Shown: positions 34,032 through 42,649 of the stretch, in pieces | Layout of the letters: every line of letters begins with the position of its first letter | Position numbering within the stretch: the stretch's first letter is position 1 | Origin: an uncultured Poribacteria bacterium | Lineage (GTDB): Bacteria > Poribacteria > WGA-4E > WGA-3G | Length of the DNA: 64,000 bases | Reading direction: 5' to 3' | Assembly (NCBI GenBank): GCA_951813545.1 | Contig: OX638352.1 | Location: forward strand, 4,993,966 to 5,057,965 | The notes under the pieces: model-generated | What the model was told of the DNA's origin: nothing | The model's input: the letters and a program-made list of their open reading frames with translations, nothing else | Database searches by the model: none | Translations under genes and position numbers: made by a program

Positions 34032-35233
34032 ATCTTGTCTCCTTCAGCAACACCGACAAAGCAGAGTCCAAAACCTTCTTTGGCTTGACGGTCGCTGATG
34101 TTTTTATAGTGAAAAGTTTTAATGATGGTGTCAACGCAAATATCATCGGGTATCTTAAAATAGTAGACACTGCCAGCAGGCATTGCCTGACGCGTCGGTT
34201 TCGGCATATTTTTTTTCATATCCCAACCGCCAATAGCAATCGGTTTGCCAACTGCTGCTGTCCTCAGTTCAAATGACAATGATTGATATTTAGCGTTGTA
34301 TGTGTTTTTGTCCGTATTTTTGTGAATCCATTTCGGTAACCATCCCCGATCAAAGATAGCAGGCGTTGCAAAGTAGAGTTTGAAAGCACCCGATGAGCGG
34401 ATAGCTTCCTTGAGATCATCCATATCCTTTTTTGTAGCAAGCGGATCGGGGTTGTGGCAACTCTTTTTGTGGGAAAAGCTTTTTCCCTCTCCACCGAGTT
34501 TCAGCAGACCATTTGTTGGTAGCTCTTTGTCACACTTGTAATCCACCACCAAGCCTAACTCTGACATGTCAAGGAATTTGGACTGAAAGCGCCGCATATT
34601 AATCCTATACAGCATGTTGTCCTTAGAGGCAGATGTGTTGTAATCACGTTCAATACCGATTTTGGGTTCATCACAAACAAAGTTCTCAATTGGACTGAGT
34701 CTGAAAGTTTTTTGTTTACCTAAGAGGTACTGTCTGATATACAAATGTCTGAGTCGTCCACTTATCTCAGACTCTACATCCTCATCATCCTCATCCCATC
34801 TTAAGTGATGGTTGAGTGGAGAATTTGAAATAAAATTACGTATTTCAGGAGACGATTCAAGCTTTTCAGGAGACGATTCAAGCTTATAGAGTTTGTTTAT
34901 TTCCTCTTTCCTTTTCGCCTCCTTTTTCGTTACGAGATCATAAGGAATCGGATAATAGATTCCCGACTTTCTGTCGGCAATAAAAACGCCCTTGAGCTGC
35001 ATAGAACCGAGCGAATCAGGTTCAGGTGTACCTATAATTTTCGCTATTTTTCCGTTTCCGGCATAAAAGGAAGGTAAGTCGCCCTGTTCAGCAATATAGG
35101 CTGTTCTTAACGCCCCAAGTATTGTTGAGGGTAACGGAGGAAAAATAGAGTAACCTTCCGATTGCTCGCCCTTTGTAAATGGACGACCATCTCGGAAGAA
35201 GAAAGTATCATTGGGTTGAAGAAATAGTCTCAC
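34028..35233 (-). CDS. cmr3: Type III-B RAMP protein Cmr3
   Basis: Cmr3 binds the 5' tag side of crRNA next to Cas10. The 401-residue protein starts MRLFLQPNDTFFFRDGRPFT, followed by SIFPPLPSTILGALRTAYI, both typical, and ends with a glycine-rich PIAIGGWDMKKN and MPAGSVYYFKIP. It carries an in-frame 21-bp tandem duplication (34843-34884) that repeats KLESSPE. It overlaps cas10 by 4 bp. Confidence 0.94.
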   Translation of the reverse strand: MRLFLQPNDTFFFRDGRPFTKGEQSEGYSIFPPLPSTILGALRTAYIAEQGDLPSFYAGNGKIAKIIGTPEPDSLGSMQLKGVFIADRKSGIYYPIPYDLVTKKEAKRKEEINKLYKLESSPEKLESSPEIRNFISNSPLNHHLRWDEDDEDVESEISGRLRHLYIRQYLLGKQKTFRLSPIENFVCDEPKIGIERDYNTSASKDNMLYRINMRRFQSKFLDMSELGLVVDYKCDKELPTNGLLKLGGEGKSFSHKKSCHNPDPLATKKDMDDLKEAIRSSGAFKLYFATPAIFDRGWLPKWIHKNTDKNTYNAKYQSLSFELRTAAVGKPIAIGGWDMKKNMPKPTRQAMPAGSVYYFKIPDDICVDTIIKTFHYKNISDRQAKEGFGLCFVGVAEGDKI

Positions 35234-37122
35234 TTTGATTCCCTCGCAATGAAGTTGATAATTTCCAGGAAGCTTAAGTAATCGCTGAAAGGAGTGATAC
35301 GCGGTGGTAATAGATTAATGGTTTCAGATATTGCCTCTTTATGAGTATTATCAAATTCTTGCCCCTTCTTTTTATAGGCACGTTCAATGAGACGCTTAAA
35401 TTCTTCCTTCACAAGAATAGGTGGTAATCCCTTAACAAGTTTTCCATCATCTCCAATTAATTTTTTGAATGCATCACGAAAGGTATATAAAAACCGCTTG
35501 GAAATTTCGTCATCATCCAACAACTCAATCAGCTTCATACCAATAGTGAGTACCTCCAAATCACCATATTCCCACTTTGTCACCATCTCACTGATATTTC
35601 CAGAGTGTTTGAACAATGCAATACCAAATGCATCCTTCCCATCTACTTTTTTCGCTTCCTTTTCCATCCGGCGAGCATGCTTTAGGACATCACCGAGTGG
35701 CATCTTGTTATGGGCAATACACACGCCAGCGGAAGCACCAGTAAATTTTGGGAATTTTTCCCGCAACTTTTTCAGAATTGGCAAAAGGTCTTTGAGGTTT
35801 GCAAGTGCAAGAAGATCGTCACCTCCTGCATACGTCAGCTTGCCGAGATGCTCCTCTTCAACAATCCGACGCGCTTTTTTAGAGTAGTTAATCAACCGCT
35901 TGCTACGTTTAGCATGCTGCTTTTGACTTTTAGCCTCCCGAATCTTCTCACCTATATCGTCACCATCAAGTGCAATGGCTGCGTAGTATTTTCCCGGTTC
36001 TCCACCAAGCAATCCGACAAGTTCCCCGCGCAAATCCTTACAGTGTTTTATCTGATTTTTTTGATTGAACACATCAATGTTGTAGTAACGTTCGAGATAA
36101 GAGTCATTGTAAGTTTCTTCGTAAAGCCATTCGCCATCAACATTATTCGGAAGAGGACATTTTATTTTCGGTAATGGATTGACATGAGGAATATTCGCCT
36201 CTACATCATCTGATTGCCGCAGTTTTTTTACTTCTGTACAGAGTTTTGTATAGACATCTAACGCATCGGGTTTACATAAGATTTGTTCCTTATAGCTCGC
36301 TGTAGCTACCTCCGAGGTAGATGGGAAACTCAGAGAACCAGATGAAAACTCCTTTTGAAATTCATTTTTGAATACCGATTGTGTCCTGAGATAATGCCTC
36401 CCCATCCGCTTTGTTAATGAGACAGCACAAAGTGCTTCTCTTGAACGGCAAAACTGTGGCTTGCGTTCAGCAAAATTTCCCCACCATTCCATAGCATTTT
36501 CGCTCTGCTCGCGTTCGTTTTTACCTTTCTTCTTATGCAGGATTTCGCGTATGCCATCAAGTGAGCATTTTCTTCCAAACTCGCTGGTCGGTTTGAACGT
36601 TCGACAGTTTTTGACTGCTGCCAGACTGCTGGCAGTGTAGGCATACCAGTCTCCGTAATCTCTATCTGATTCCTCGGTAATCACCCAATAGACATCAAAG
36701 AAATCAGGAATTTGCCGATTATACAATTCCTCAACGTAAGTTTTACGCCATGTGTCGAACGCCTCATCAAGCACGCGTTTTGCCATTGACGCAAATTCAG
36801 ATTTTGCACTATTTTCTGCTTTTTTTGTGCGTGTGACTAAATCATTCTGAGATATCCCACTGCCAATTGCCAAAAAGAGGTTCGGGAAAGATGGCGTAGC
36901 AAAATTTTCCCTCCAAAATTCAAAAGGTGGCTCAGTTCCAACAGCAGGATAGATTATTTCAATGCCCTCACCTTGAACTTGTTTCATTGCTGTGGCTACA
37001 AGATAGGACAGGATGTAACTGCCCATCCACAAATCTTCTGTCTTCCGTGCTGCTTCAATGAAGGATTGCACCGGACCAACGGTAAACATAAGCATAAGGT
37101 GTTTCGGTTGGTTTTCACTCAT
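35230..37122 (-). CDS. cas10: Type III-B Cas10/Cmr2, HD-less, GGDD present
   Basis: The large subunit of the Cmr complex. The 630-residue protein begins directly with the post-HD region (LMLMFTVGPVQSFIEAARKT, then LWMGSYILSYLVATAM), so the N-terminal HD nuclease is absent; the family is commonly 800 or more residues with HD. The palm domain retains ALDGDDIG and the cyclase motif YAGGDDLLAL (G433-D436). It should therefore make cyclic oligoadenylate on target binding but lack HD-type DNA cleavage. It overlaps cmr3 and lies 11 bp after cmr1. Confidence 0.95.
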   Translation of the reverse strand: MSENQPKHLMLMFTVGPVQSFIEAARKTEDLWMGSYILSYLVATAMKQVQGEGIEIIYPAVGTEPPFEFWRENFATPSFPNLFLAIGSGISQNDLVTRTKKAENSAKSEFASMAKRVLDEAFDTWRKTYVEELYNRQIPDFFDVYWVITEESDRDYGDWYAYTASSLAAVKNCRTFKPTSEFGRKCSLDGIREILHKKKGKNEREQSENAMEWWGNFAERKPQFCRSREALCAVSLTKRMGRHYLRTQSVFKNEFQKEFSSGSLSFPSTSEVATASYKEQILCKPDALDVYTKLCTEVKKLRQSDDVEANIPHVNPLPKIKCPLPNNVDGEWLYEETYNDSYLERYYNIDVFNQKNQIKHCKDLRGELVGLLGGEPGKYYAAIALDGDDIGEKIREAKSQKQHAKRSKRLINYSKKARRIVEEEHLGKLTYAGGDDLLALANLKDLLPILKKLREKFPKFTGASAGVCIAHNKMPLGDVLKHARRMEKEAKKVDGKDAFGIALFKHSGNISEMVTKWEYGDLEVLTIGMKLIELLDDDEISKRFLYTFRDAFKKLIGDDGKLVKGLPPILVKEEFKRLIERAYKKKGQEFDNTHKEAISETINLLPPRITPFSDYLSFLEIINFIARESK

Positions 37123-37133
37123 GGAAAAATCTC

Positions 37134-37979
37134 CTACTTGATGATATGGGCAATAAATTTCAATTGCTTTTTGTAATCGTTTGACAGATCTCCCGGATGA
37201 TTCCAGCGAAGTAGAGTGACAATTGGGAAATATTCCCTGCCTACTTTCTGGACGCGGACATGAATAGGTGAAGCTAATCGATTTCCTCCCTTTGCATATC
37301 CTAAAGCGTCATCTTTGTGCATATGAGTCGCATCTCCGATTGTTTTTAATAAGTTTCCAACGTCAGGTGTCAGTTTACCAAAACAGATTAATCGAATGAC
37401 AGGGTATTCAGGAAGAAGCGGAGGTGGAGATTCCAATTCAATGATTCCATCCTTCATCTCAAATCGCTTGTCCTCTGCAATATCCTTGAGTGTATCCAGT
37501 ATCTCCTGCTGCAATTGGCAAACATCTTCAAAATCCCAATTGGTGTTCCGAATTGAGCCAAATCCCCTGCGGGAGCGATTACCTATACCCCCGAGCAAAA
37601 AACTGAGTTTTGCAATTTGTTTATAACAACAAGCATCTGATGTGTTTTTTGTAATCAGACGTAGATTAAATGACTTACCTACATCGTAAGCATCTATCTT
37701 GGAACTACCCTTATGCGGCAACGGATTATATTTTATCGGAACTCCCAAATTTTTTGTTGCTCCGGGAATACGAATTGAAAACGGGGCTTTACCGTCTGTA
37801 CTCCCAAACAATTTTGCCTCCTTCTTCCGCAATGAACCCGTATCACAACCTTGCACAGCCCGCCACCAGTAGCGAAACAGTGCCTTGAACGGTGGTGGAC
37901 GAAGTTCCACTATCTTATTGTCATGACCATGAAGAAACATCGGTGTCACGGTTTCAAGATTCAAATAAGTTATATCCAT
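37134..37979 (-). CDS. cmr1: Type III-B RAMP protein Cmr1
   Basis: First gene of the effector operon. The 281-residue RAMP protein shows LETVTPMFLHGHDNKIVELR, PPFKALFRYWWRAVQG, KLFGSTDGKAPFSIRI and the glycine-rich GGIGNRSRRGFGSIRN, all typical of Cmr1. It is a little shorter than many Cmr1 proteins. ATAGGAAA precedes the ATG. It tethers the distal end of the complex in characterised systems. Confidence 0.92.
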   Translation of the reverse strand: MDITYLNLETVTPMFLHGHDNKIVELRPPPFKALFRYWWRAVQGCDTGSLRKKEAKLFGSTDGKAPFSIRIPGATKNLGVPIKYNPLPHKGSSKIDAYDVGKSFNLRLITKNTSDACCYKQIAKLSFLLGGIGNRSRRGFGSIRNTNWDFEDVCQLQQEILDTLKDIAEDKRFEMKDGIIELESPPPLLPEYPVIRLICFGKLTPDVGNLLKTIGDATHMHKDDALGYAKGGNRLASPIHVRVQKVGREYFPIVTLLRWNHPGDLSNDYKKQLKFIAHIIK

Positions 37980-38577
37980 TGTGCTTTTCCTATAACGAAA
38001 TTCTGATCGTCCGAAACAATAAAACTACGTAGGGTTGGTTTGACACGTTTAAATTTCTTGCAAGAAAATTACGATTGAGATGCAGTTAAAATACTCTCGC
38101 CTATTCAATCAGTATCTCTTGAACATTTCGCGGTTTTTCATCTATAAAGATGTGAGTCCGGTATAAGAAACAGAATTTTCTACGGTAGAAAGAGAACTCG
38201 TGTTGATCTAATATACCATTTCCGCAAAAACACGGGTCAGACAGTCAGTTCATAAGTCAAAATTATTTAGAACTATCTAAAACAACTGCCTAACATGCAA
38301 AAATATAGCAAATTTTGACGCATAAGTCAAATTAAATTTGTAAAAAATCCATCCTATGTCAACCTGTCAATTGCACGGAGAGTTGGGATGTGTCGGGATT
38401 CGGAGATCCCTCCCACAGAAAGACTGAACGCCGCTGTTATTTCACTTGACACGAATCTATTTGTCGTCTATTTTATTGCTTAGTTTTCAGTCATCGGTTG
38501 TCAGTAGTCAGTTAGCAGAACGGGTAAATAGATAAATAAACAAGGTTGCAAAACTGAAGGACGGAGGCTATACATAG
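37980..38577. other. Intergenic region between cmr1 and PhyH
   Basis: AT-rich and non-coding. It holds two direct repeats CATAAGTCAAA (38251, 38321), 70 bp apart, the promoter-like palindrome at 38446-38474 and a TCATCGGTTGTCAGTAGTCAG repeat fragment (about 38491). I see no convincing cmr promoter and no gene. Confidence 0.5.
38446..38474 (+). promoter_or_regulatory. Promoter of the second PhyH gene
   Basis: TTGACA (38446-38451), 17 bp, TATTTT (38469-38474). It resembles the element at 14309-14337 (ACTTGACAYGAATYTATTTG consensus), found upstream of the other PhyH gene. Confidence 0.55.
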
Positions 38578-39378
38578 ATGGGAATTTTAACGACAGATCA
38601 GCGTAAGCAGTGGAAGACAGACGGTTACCTCGTTTTGAAAGGGGTGCTCTCTCCTGATGAGGTGCAGGTGTTGTTAGCGACAGTAGATGAAATGGATGCG
38701 GAGTTTCGGAAAGGTGAGAATGTCACTTCCGACTCTGTTTTCGACAAGCGGAATGTGATGGAAGATAATGACATTTTCGTTGACCTGATGGATCACCCGG
38801 TGACGTTTCCGATCGTGCGTGAGTTGATAGGTGACTACATCCAATTGAGCATGTCTGAGGTTATTGTTCGTCCTCCGAATCCGAAAGATCAGGGTTATTT
38901 GCATACGGACGGTGGGCAGGCGATGCGAACCATTCGGGTCAGTAGATCGAGTTCGCCACTGCAAGTCAAAATCCATTATTTCTTGACGGATCTTGAGCGT
39001 CCGGACAGTGGAAATTTCACCATTGTGCCGGGAAGCCATAATCGTACTTTTCCAGAAACGGGAGTCAAGGAAGGTCCTTATATTCCTGAAGCGGTCCAGT
39101 TATGTGTGAAGGCAGGCGATGCCGCTGTTTTTCCACACGCCTTATGGCACGGTGTTGTCGGAAACCGTTCGCAACAGCCTCGAAAAACCTTAATCTATTG
39201 CTACAGCCATCAATGTTTTCGCCCGTTTGACTATGAAAAAGCGTCGTCTGAACTTATGGAGCGTTGCACACCGCGCCAACGTCGGTTAATTGGAGACATC
39301 GGTGATTGGAAACCGGGCTCCTACTTCTATTCTCCAGGAGATCAGGAAAAAATAATAGACGCGTTAGAGGAAGATTAG
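38578..39378 (+). CDS. Phytanoyl-CoA dioxygenase-family protein
   Basis: A 266-residue Fe(II)/2-oxoglutarate oxygenase. The N-terminus is QWKTDGYLVLKGVLSPDEVQ; the iron-binding HxD is in QGYLHTDGGQAM, the distal His in AVFPHALWHGVVGNRS and the 2-oxoglutarate-binding Arg just after (SQQPRKTLIYCY). The substrate is unknown. GGAGG precedes the ATG. Its stop abuts, base to base, the stop of the convergent Rieske gene. Confidence 0.9.
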   Translation: MGILTTDQRKQWKTDGYLVLKGVLSPDEVQVLLATVDEMDAEFRKGENVTSDSVFDKRNVMEDNDIFVDLMDHPVTFPIVRELIGDYIQLSMSEVIVRPPNPKDQGYLHTDGGQAMRTIRVSRSSSPLQVKIHYFLTDLERPDSGNFTIVPGSHNRTFPETGVKEGPYIPEAVQLCVKAGDAAVFPHALWHGVVGNRSQQPRKTLIYCYSHQCFRPFDYEKASSELMERCTPRQRRLIGDIGDWKPGSYFYSPGDQEKIIDALEED

Positions 39379-39816
39379 TTAGTCGATTTCAACGACAATG
39401 TACTTTTGCTCAATGGTGACTGGGAAAGTATCCGCGACGTAGGGACCTTTTTCGCGTTCAGAATTGGATGTCTCGATGTCCTCACCACTTTCGACCTGGA
39501 CCTCGTATTTTCTGACGCGCCGCTGTTCGGGACTCCACCAAGACTGTCCAGTTTTGATGTCGAATTCCCAGCTGTGCCATGGGCACCGGAGAATCTCACC
39601 TTTACGGGTGTAGTGATAGTTCCCAGGAGTAGACGACTCTAAAAAACCGGTGACCAGACCTTTGCAGAGCGGACCACCTTGGTGTGGACAGCTGTTACGG
39701 ATGGCGAAGAATTCACCATCAATATTAAAGATGCCAATAGAACGTCCGCCGATGTCAACGATTTTGCTTTCGCCAGCGGGAATTTCATCTGGGGTTGCTA
39801 CTACGTATTTAGGCAT
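39379..39816 (-). CDS. Rieske [2Fe-2S] ferredoxin-like protein
   Basis: A 145-residue soluble Rieske protein. Cluster ligands lie in CPHQGGPLC (C43-x-H45) and CPWHSWEF (C78-x2-H81), here separated by an insertion of about 14 residues (LVTGFLESSTPGNYHYTRKG). It is probably an electron-transfer partner of an oxygenase; the convergent PhyH gene does not itself need one. A fold-back repeat follows upstream. Confidence 0.9.
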   Translation of the reverse strand: MPKYVVATPDEIPAGESKIVDIGGRSIGIFNIDGEFFAIRNSCPHQGGPLCKGLVTGFLESSTPGNYHYTRKGEILRCPWHSWEFDIKTGQSWWSPEQRRVRKYEVQVESGEDIETSNSEREKGPYVADTFPVTIEQKYIVVEID

Positions 39817-39969
39817 TTAGGTATTAGTTGTCGGTTGTCAGAGAATTAGCAGTCAGCCGTCAGGGCGGATTTTTTGAAAAAATCCTTTCAGCAGTCAGTA
39901 AAGAGGCAATCGTTTAAGGATACCTCTTTACTGATAACTGACCGCTGACAACTGACTGGTGATGGCTAA
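39817..39969. repeat. GTTGTCAG-type inverted repeat region
   Basis: A fold-back of TCGGTTGTCAG...CTGACAACTGAC encloses a perfect 11-bp stem CAGTAAAGAGG / CCTCTTTACTG and GGATTTTTTGAAAAAATCC. Related words occur near 14346, 38491 and 58198-58300. Confidence 0.6.
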
Positions 39970-41046
39970 CTACAGTTTTTCAAAGGCGTAAAGATTGCGG
40001 GCATTGTCAGATAAAATTTTCTGACGCAGTTCCGGTTTCAGGAAACTGGGCAGCGCACGGTCGGGAGCATCAAAATCCCAATGCGGATAATCTGTGGCAA
40101 ACATAAGTTTGTCATTCATATCCATCTGCTCAAGCATCTGCTCGAAATACTCGCGTTTCGGCGGTTCTTCCATCGGTTGTGTGCTGAGCCAGAAATGATC
40201 CCGGATGTATTCTGAGGGTTTCCGTTTAAGGTCAGGTACCTCGGCGCGTAGTTTCTCCCATGTAGCATCAAGTCGCCAAATAAGAGGTGGAAGCCATGCG
40301 AATCCGCCTTCAATCAGGACAATCTTGAGTGTCGGGAAACGGTCAAATACACCTTCGATGACGTAACTGATGACCTGTGTGTGGAAGGCTTGCGGCATAC
40401 CGCCGTGGTCTTCGATGTAATAGGAGGGCCACCCGGCACCTGTTATGGGACCCTGATTGCCTCCGAAGTGGATACCAATAGGTAGATCATACTCAGCGGC
40501 TGCCTCGTACATTTTCCAGTATTTTCGGTTTCCAAGCGGGTCTCTGGTCCGCGCGAGCAGCAAGATCTGAACAAACGCTGGATTTGGACCGCAGCGATGG
40601 ATCTCCTCAGCGGCGAGGTCTCCGTTCTCATAAGGAACAACAATAGATGCCCGGAGGCGTGGATCAGGTTCAACCCAGTCGGCGACCTGCCAATCGTTGA
40701 CTGCGCGTGCGAGTGCGTCACTAAATTCAATATTTAACTGCTCACCCACAGGCATGAGTGGGTTAAGCACGCCATACTCAATGTCGAATGCGTCCAGCAG
40801 CTGCTCTTGCATGAACGCTAAATCTGCACCCGGGGAGAGTCCTGAGGGGGGCCATGCATCACGGCGTGCGGCATTGAGGAGCGCACGCGGATAGTAGCCA
40901 CCGATACGACCCCGGAGACCGAAAGTCTTGTAATACTCCTGCCACCGCTCGGATAGATAGGGAGACAGACCTCCGGGTGGGATAGAGTTGTGGATGTCAC
41001 AATCAATAACTCGGTATTTTGAACGTTTCGTCGTTGTGTTTTCCAT
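39970..41046 (-). CDS. Amidohydrolase-family protein (ACMSD-like), paralogue 1
   Basis: A 358-residue TIM-barrel protein of the amidohydrolase-2 family (decarboxylase or hydrolase type). Motifs: RVIDCDIHNSIP at the N-terminus (D-x-H metal ligand region), PIGIHFGGNQGP, VLIEGGFAWLPPLIWRLD and MFATDYPHWDFDAP near the C-terminus (final Asp). I chose ATG 41046 because GGAG lies 9 bp upstream; the frame is open to 41076. The downstream paralogue at 41188 shares the same layout. Confidence 0.85.
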   Translation of the reverse strand: MENTTTKRSKYRVIDCDIHNSIPPGGLSPYLSERWQEYYKTFGLRGRIGGYYPRALLNAARRDAWPPSGLSPGADLAFMQEQLLDAFDIEYGVLNPLMPVGEQLNIEFSDALARAVNDWQVADWVEPDPRLRASIVVPYENGDLAAEEIHRCGPNPAFVQILLLARTRDPLGNRKYWKMYEAAAEYDLPIGIHFGGNQGPITGAGWPSYYIEDHGGMPQAFHTQVISYVIEGVFDRFPTLKIVLIEGGFAWLPPLIWRLDATWEKLRAEVPDLKRKPSEYIRDHFWLSTQPMEEPPKREYFEQMLEQMDMNDKLMFATDYPHWDFDAPDRALPSFLKPELRQKILSDNARNLYAFEKL

Positions 41047-41187
41047 TGCGCTTATCTCCAAAAGACTTAGTTGCATTGTTGGGTTTCGCTATATCTATCT
41101 ACACGAATAGCGCATCAAAAATTGGAATCCTCTCTATAACTGAACGGGCATGTTCCCTCACCGCTTTATCCAACCTACGTCTACTGT

Positions 41188-42258
41188 CTAAAGTTGATAG
41201 AAGGTGCGTGCGTTCTCGTGCAAAATTTTACGAGCGAGTGAACCCGGCAATTCTTCCGGGAACGCTTCGTTCGGTGTGTTGAACTGCCAATGTGGATAGT
41301 CCGTTGAAAACATTAACATTTCATCAGATTCCAATTGCCCGATGATTTGAAGAAGCTGCTTCGGTGTCGGCGGTGAATCAATAGGTTGCAAAGTAAACCG
41401 GATGTGCTTTCGCATGTACGCAGAGGGCGGACGTTTCACCCAGGGTGTGTTGTTTCGGAGCCCGCGCCACTCCTTATCAATCCGCCACATCACCGCTGGA
41501 AGCCACGTAAAACCGCTTTCAATTAGAACGACGCGAAGGTCTGGGAACTGGTCGAAAACACCCTCCGCAACGAGGCTAATCACTTGTGCTTGGAAGACCT
41601 GCGTCATTCCGCTATATTCTTCTAAAAATGTCGAGGGCCATCCGGTTGGTGAAGGCTGAGTACCGGGGGCTCCACCGTACTGGATACCAATAGCGAGATT
41701 GTGCCGGACCGCTGCTTCATAAATTGGATGATAGAGACGATTGCCGTACGGGATACGCGAACGAACAGGTAGAATCGCTTGGACAAATCCGGGGTGCCCA
41801 CCGACTCGCTCAATTTCTTTTCCAGCGAGGTCAGGGATCTGGCTTGGAATAACGAGCGAGGCACGGAGTCGAGGCTCTGGATCGAGCCAATGCTCTATCT
41901 GCCAATCATTTATTGCCTGTGCGATAGCGGCGGCAAGGTCTGGATTATGGACGCTTTGTACCCGGTAAGCACAATTGAGAATGCCGTATTCGAGATTCCA
42001 ACCATCAAGAAGCTGCTGACGGACGTGTTCCAGATCGATGTCCCATGGAGAAGAAGCATCCGGATGCGTGGTTAGTGGAGCACTCCGCGGGTAATCGTTT
42101 GCATCGGGACCTCTAAAACCGGAGGTGCTACAATAGTCGCACCAGAAATCAGACATGTAAGGAAAGAGCGTCTGTAGGGTAGGGACCTCGTTATGGATAT
42201 CACAGTCAATCGCTTTGACCCCTGCCTGTACAAAATCCGGAGCAGCCCAGCTTTCCAT
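41188..42258 (-). CDS. Amidohydrolase-family protein (ACMSD-like), paralogue 2
   Basis: A 356-residue paralogue of the preceding gene, with AIDCDIHNEVPTLQTLFPYM, LAIGIQYGGAPGTQ, VLIESGFTWLPAVMWRIDKE and LMFSTDYPHWQFNTP in the same order. AAGGAGAGATAA precedes the ATG. Tandem duplication with clear divergence suggests different substrates. It lies just downstream of a tRNA pair on the same strand. Confidence 0.85.
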   Translation of the reverse strand: MESWAAPDFVQAGVKAIDCDIHNEVPTLQTLFPYMSDFWCDYCSTSGFRGPDANDYPRSAPLTTHPDASSPWDIDLEHVRQQLLDGWNLEYGILNCAYRVQSVHNPDLAAAIAQAINDWQIEHWLDPEPRLRASLVIPSQIPDLAGKEIERVGGHPGFVQAILPVRSRIPYGNRLYHPIYEAAVRHNLAIGIQYGGAPGTQPSPTGWPSTFLEEYSGMTQVFQAQVISLVAEGVFDQFPDLRVVLIESGFTWLPAVMWRIDKEWRGLRNNTPWVKRPPSAYMRKHIRFTLQPIDSPPTPKQLLQIIGQLESDEMLMFSTDYPHWQFNTPNEAFPEELPGSLARKILHENARTFYQL

Positions 42259-42283
42259 TTATCTCTCCTTGAACTGAAAACAA

Positions 42284-42356
42284 TGGGGCGTACTGGATTT
42301 GAACCAGTGACTTCTACCGTGTGAAGGTAGCGCTCGTACCCCTGAGCTAACGCCCC
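42284..42356 (-). tRNA. tRNA-Val(CAC)
   Basis: A full cloverleaf: acceptor GGGGCGT/ACGCCCC, D stem GCTC/GAGC, anticodon arm CTACC-TTCACAC-GGTAG (anticodon CAC), T arm ACTGG-TTCAAAT-CCAGT, discriminator A. CCA is not encoded. Confidence 0.93.
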
Positions 42357-42366
42357 ACGAAGAATA

Positions 42367-42439
42367 TGGGCCCACTAGGACTCGAACCTAGGACCAGCCG
42401 GTTATGAGCCGGCGGCTCTGACCACTGAGCTATGGGCCC
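42367..42439 (-). tRNA. tRNA with CAT anticodon (Ile2 or Met)
   Basis: Cloverleaf with acceptor GGGCCCA/TGGGCCC, anticodon arm GCCGG-CTCATAA-CCGGC, T arm CTAGG-TTCGAGT-CCTAG, discriminator A. The variable-loop TGGTC and overall look lean to the lysidine-modified Ile tRNA, but elongator Met cannot be excluded. Confidence 0.9.
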
Positions 42440-42492
42440 CTGAACTAAATAGTTTCAGTAAAAGAAATTATACTATATTCCACACTTAAAAT

Positions 42493-42626
42493 CAAATTTT
42501 GTAGCAAAATCTATAATTACTTGGACATTGTGGGTAGGCGAGGATACCTGCCACTCCCAGTAACGGGCGGAGACCCCTTGTACCAGCGGAGATAGAGCGT
42601 CAGCAAAAGTCGCGAGTATAACTCGC
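42493..42626. repeat. Degenerate MITE-like sequence and hairpin
   Basis: TAGCAAAATCTATAATTACT onwards (about 42503) resembles the left half of the 120-bp element, without a clear right end. A GCGAGT/ACTCGC hairpin follows at 42612-42626, just after rpoD. Confidence 0.4.
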
Positions 42627-42649
42627 TCCTACAGAAGAATAGATGTTTG

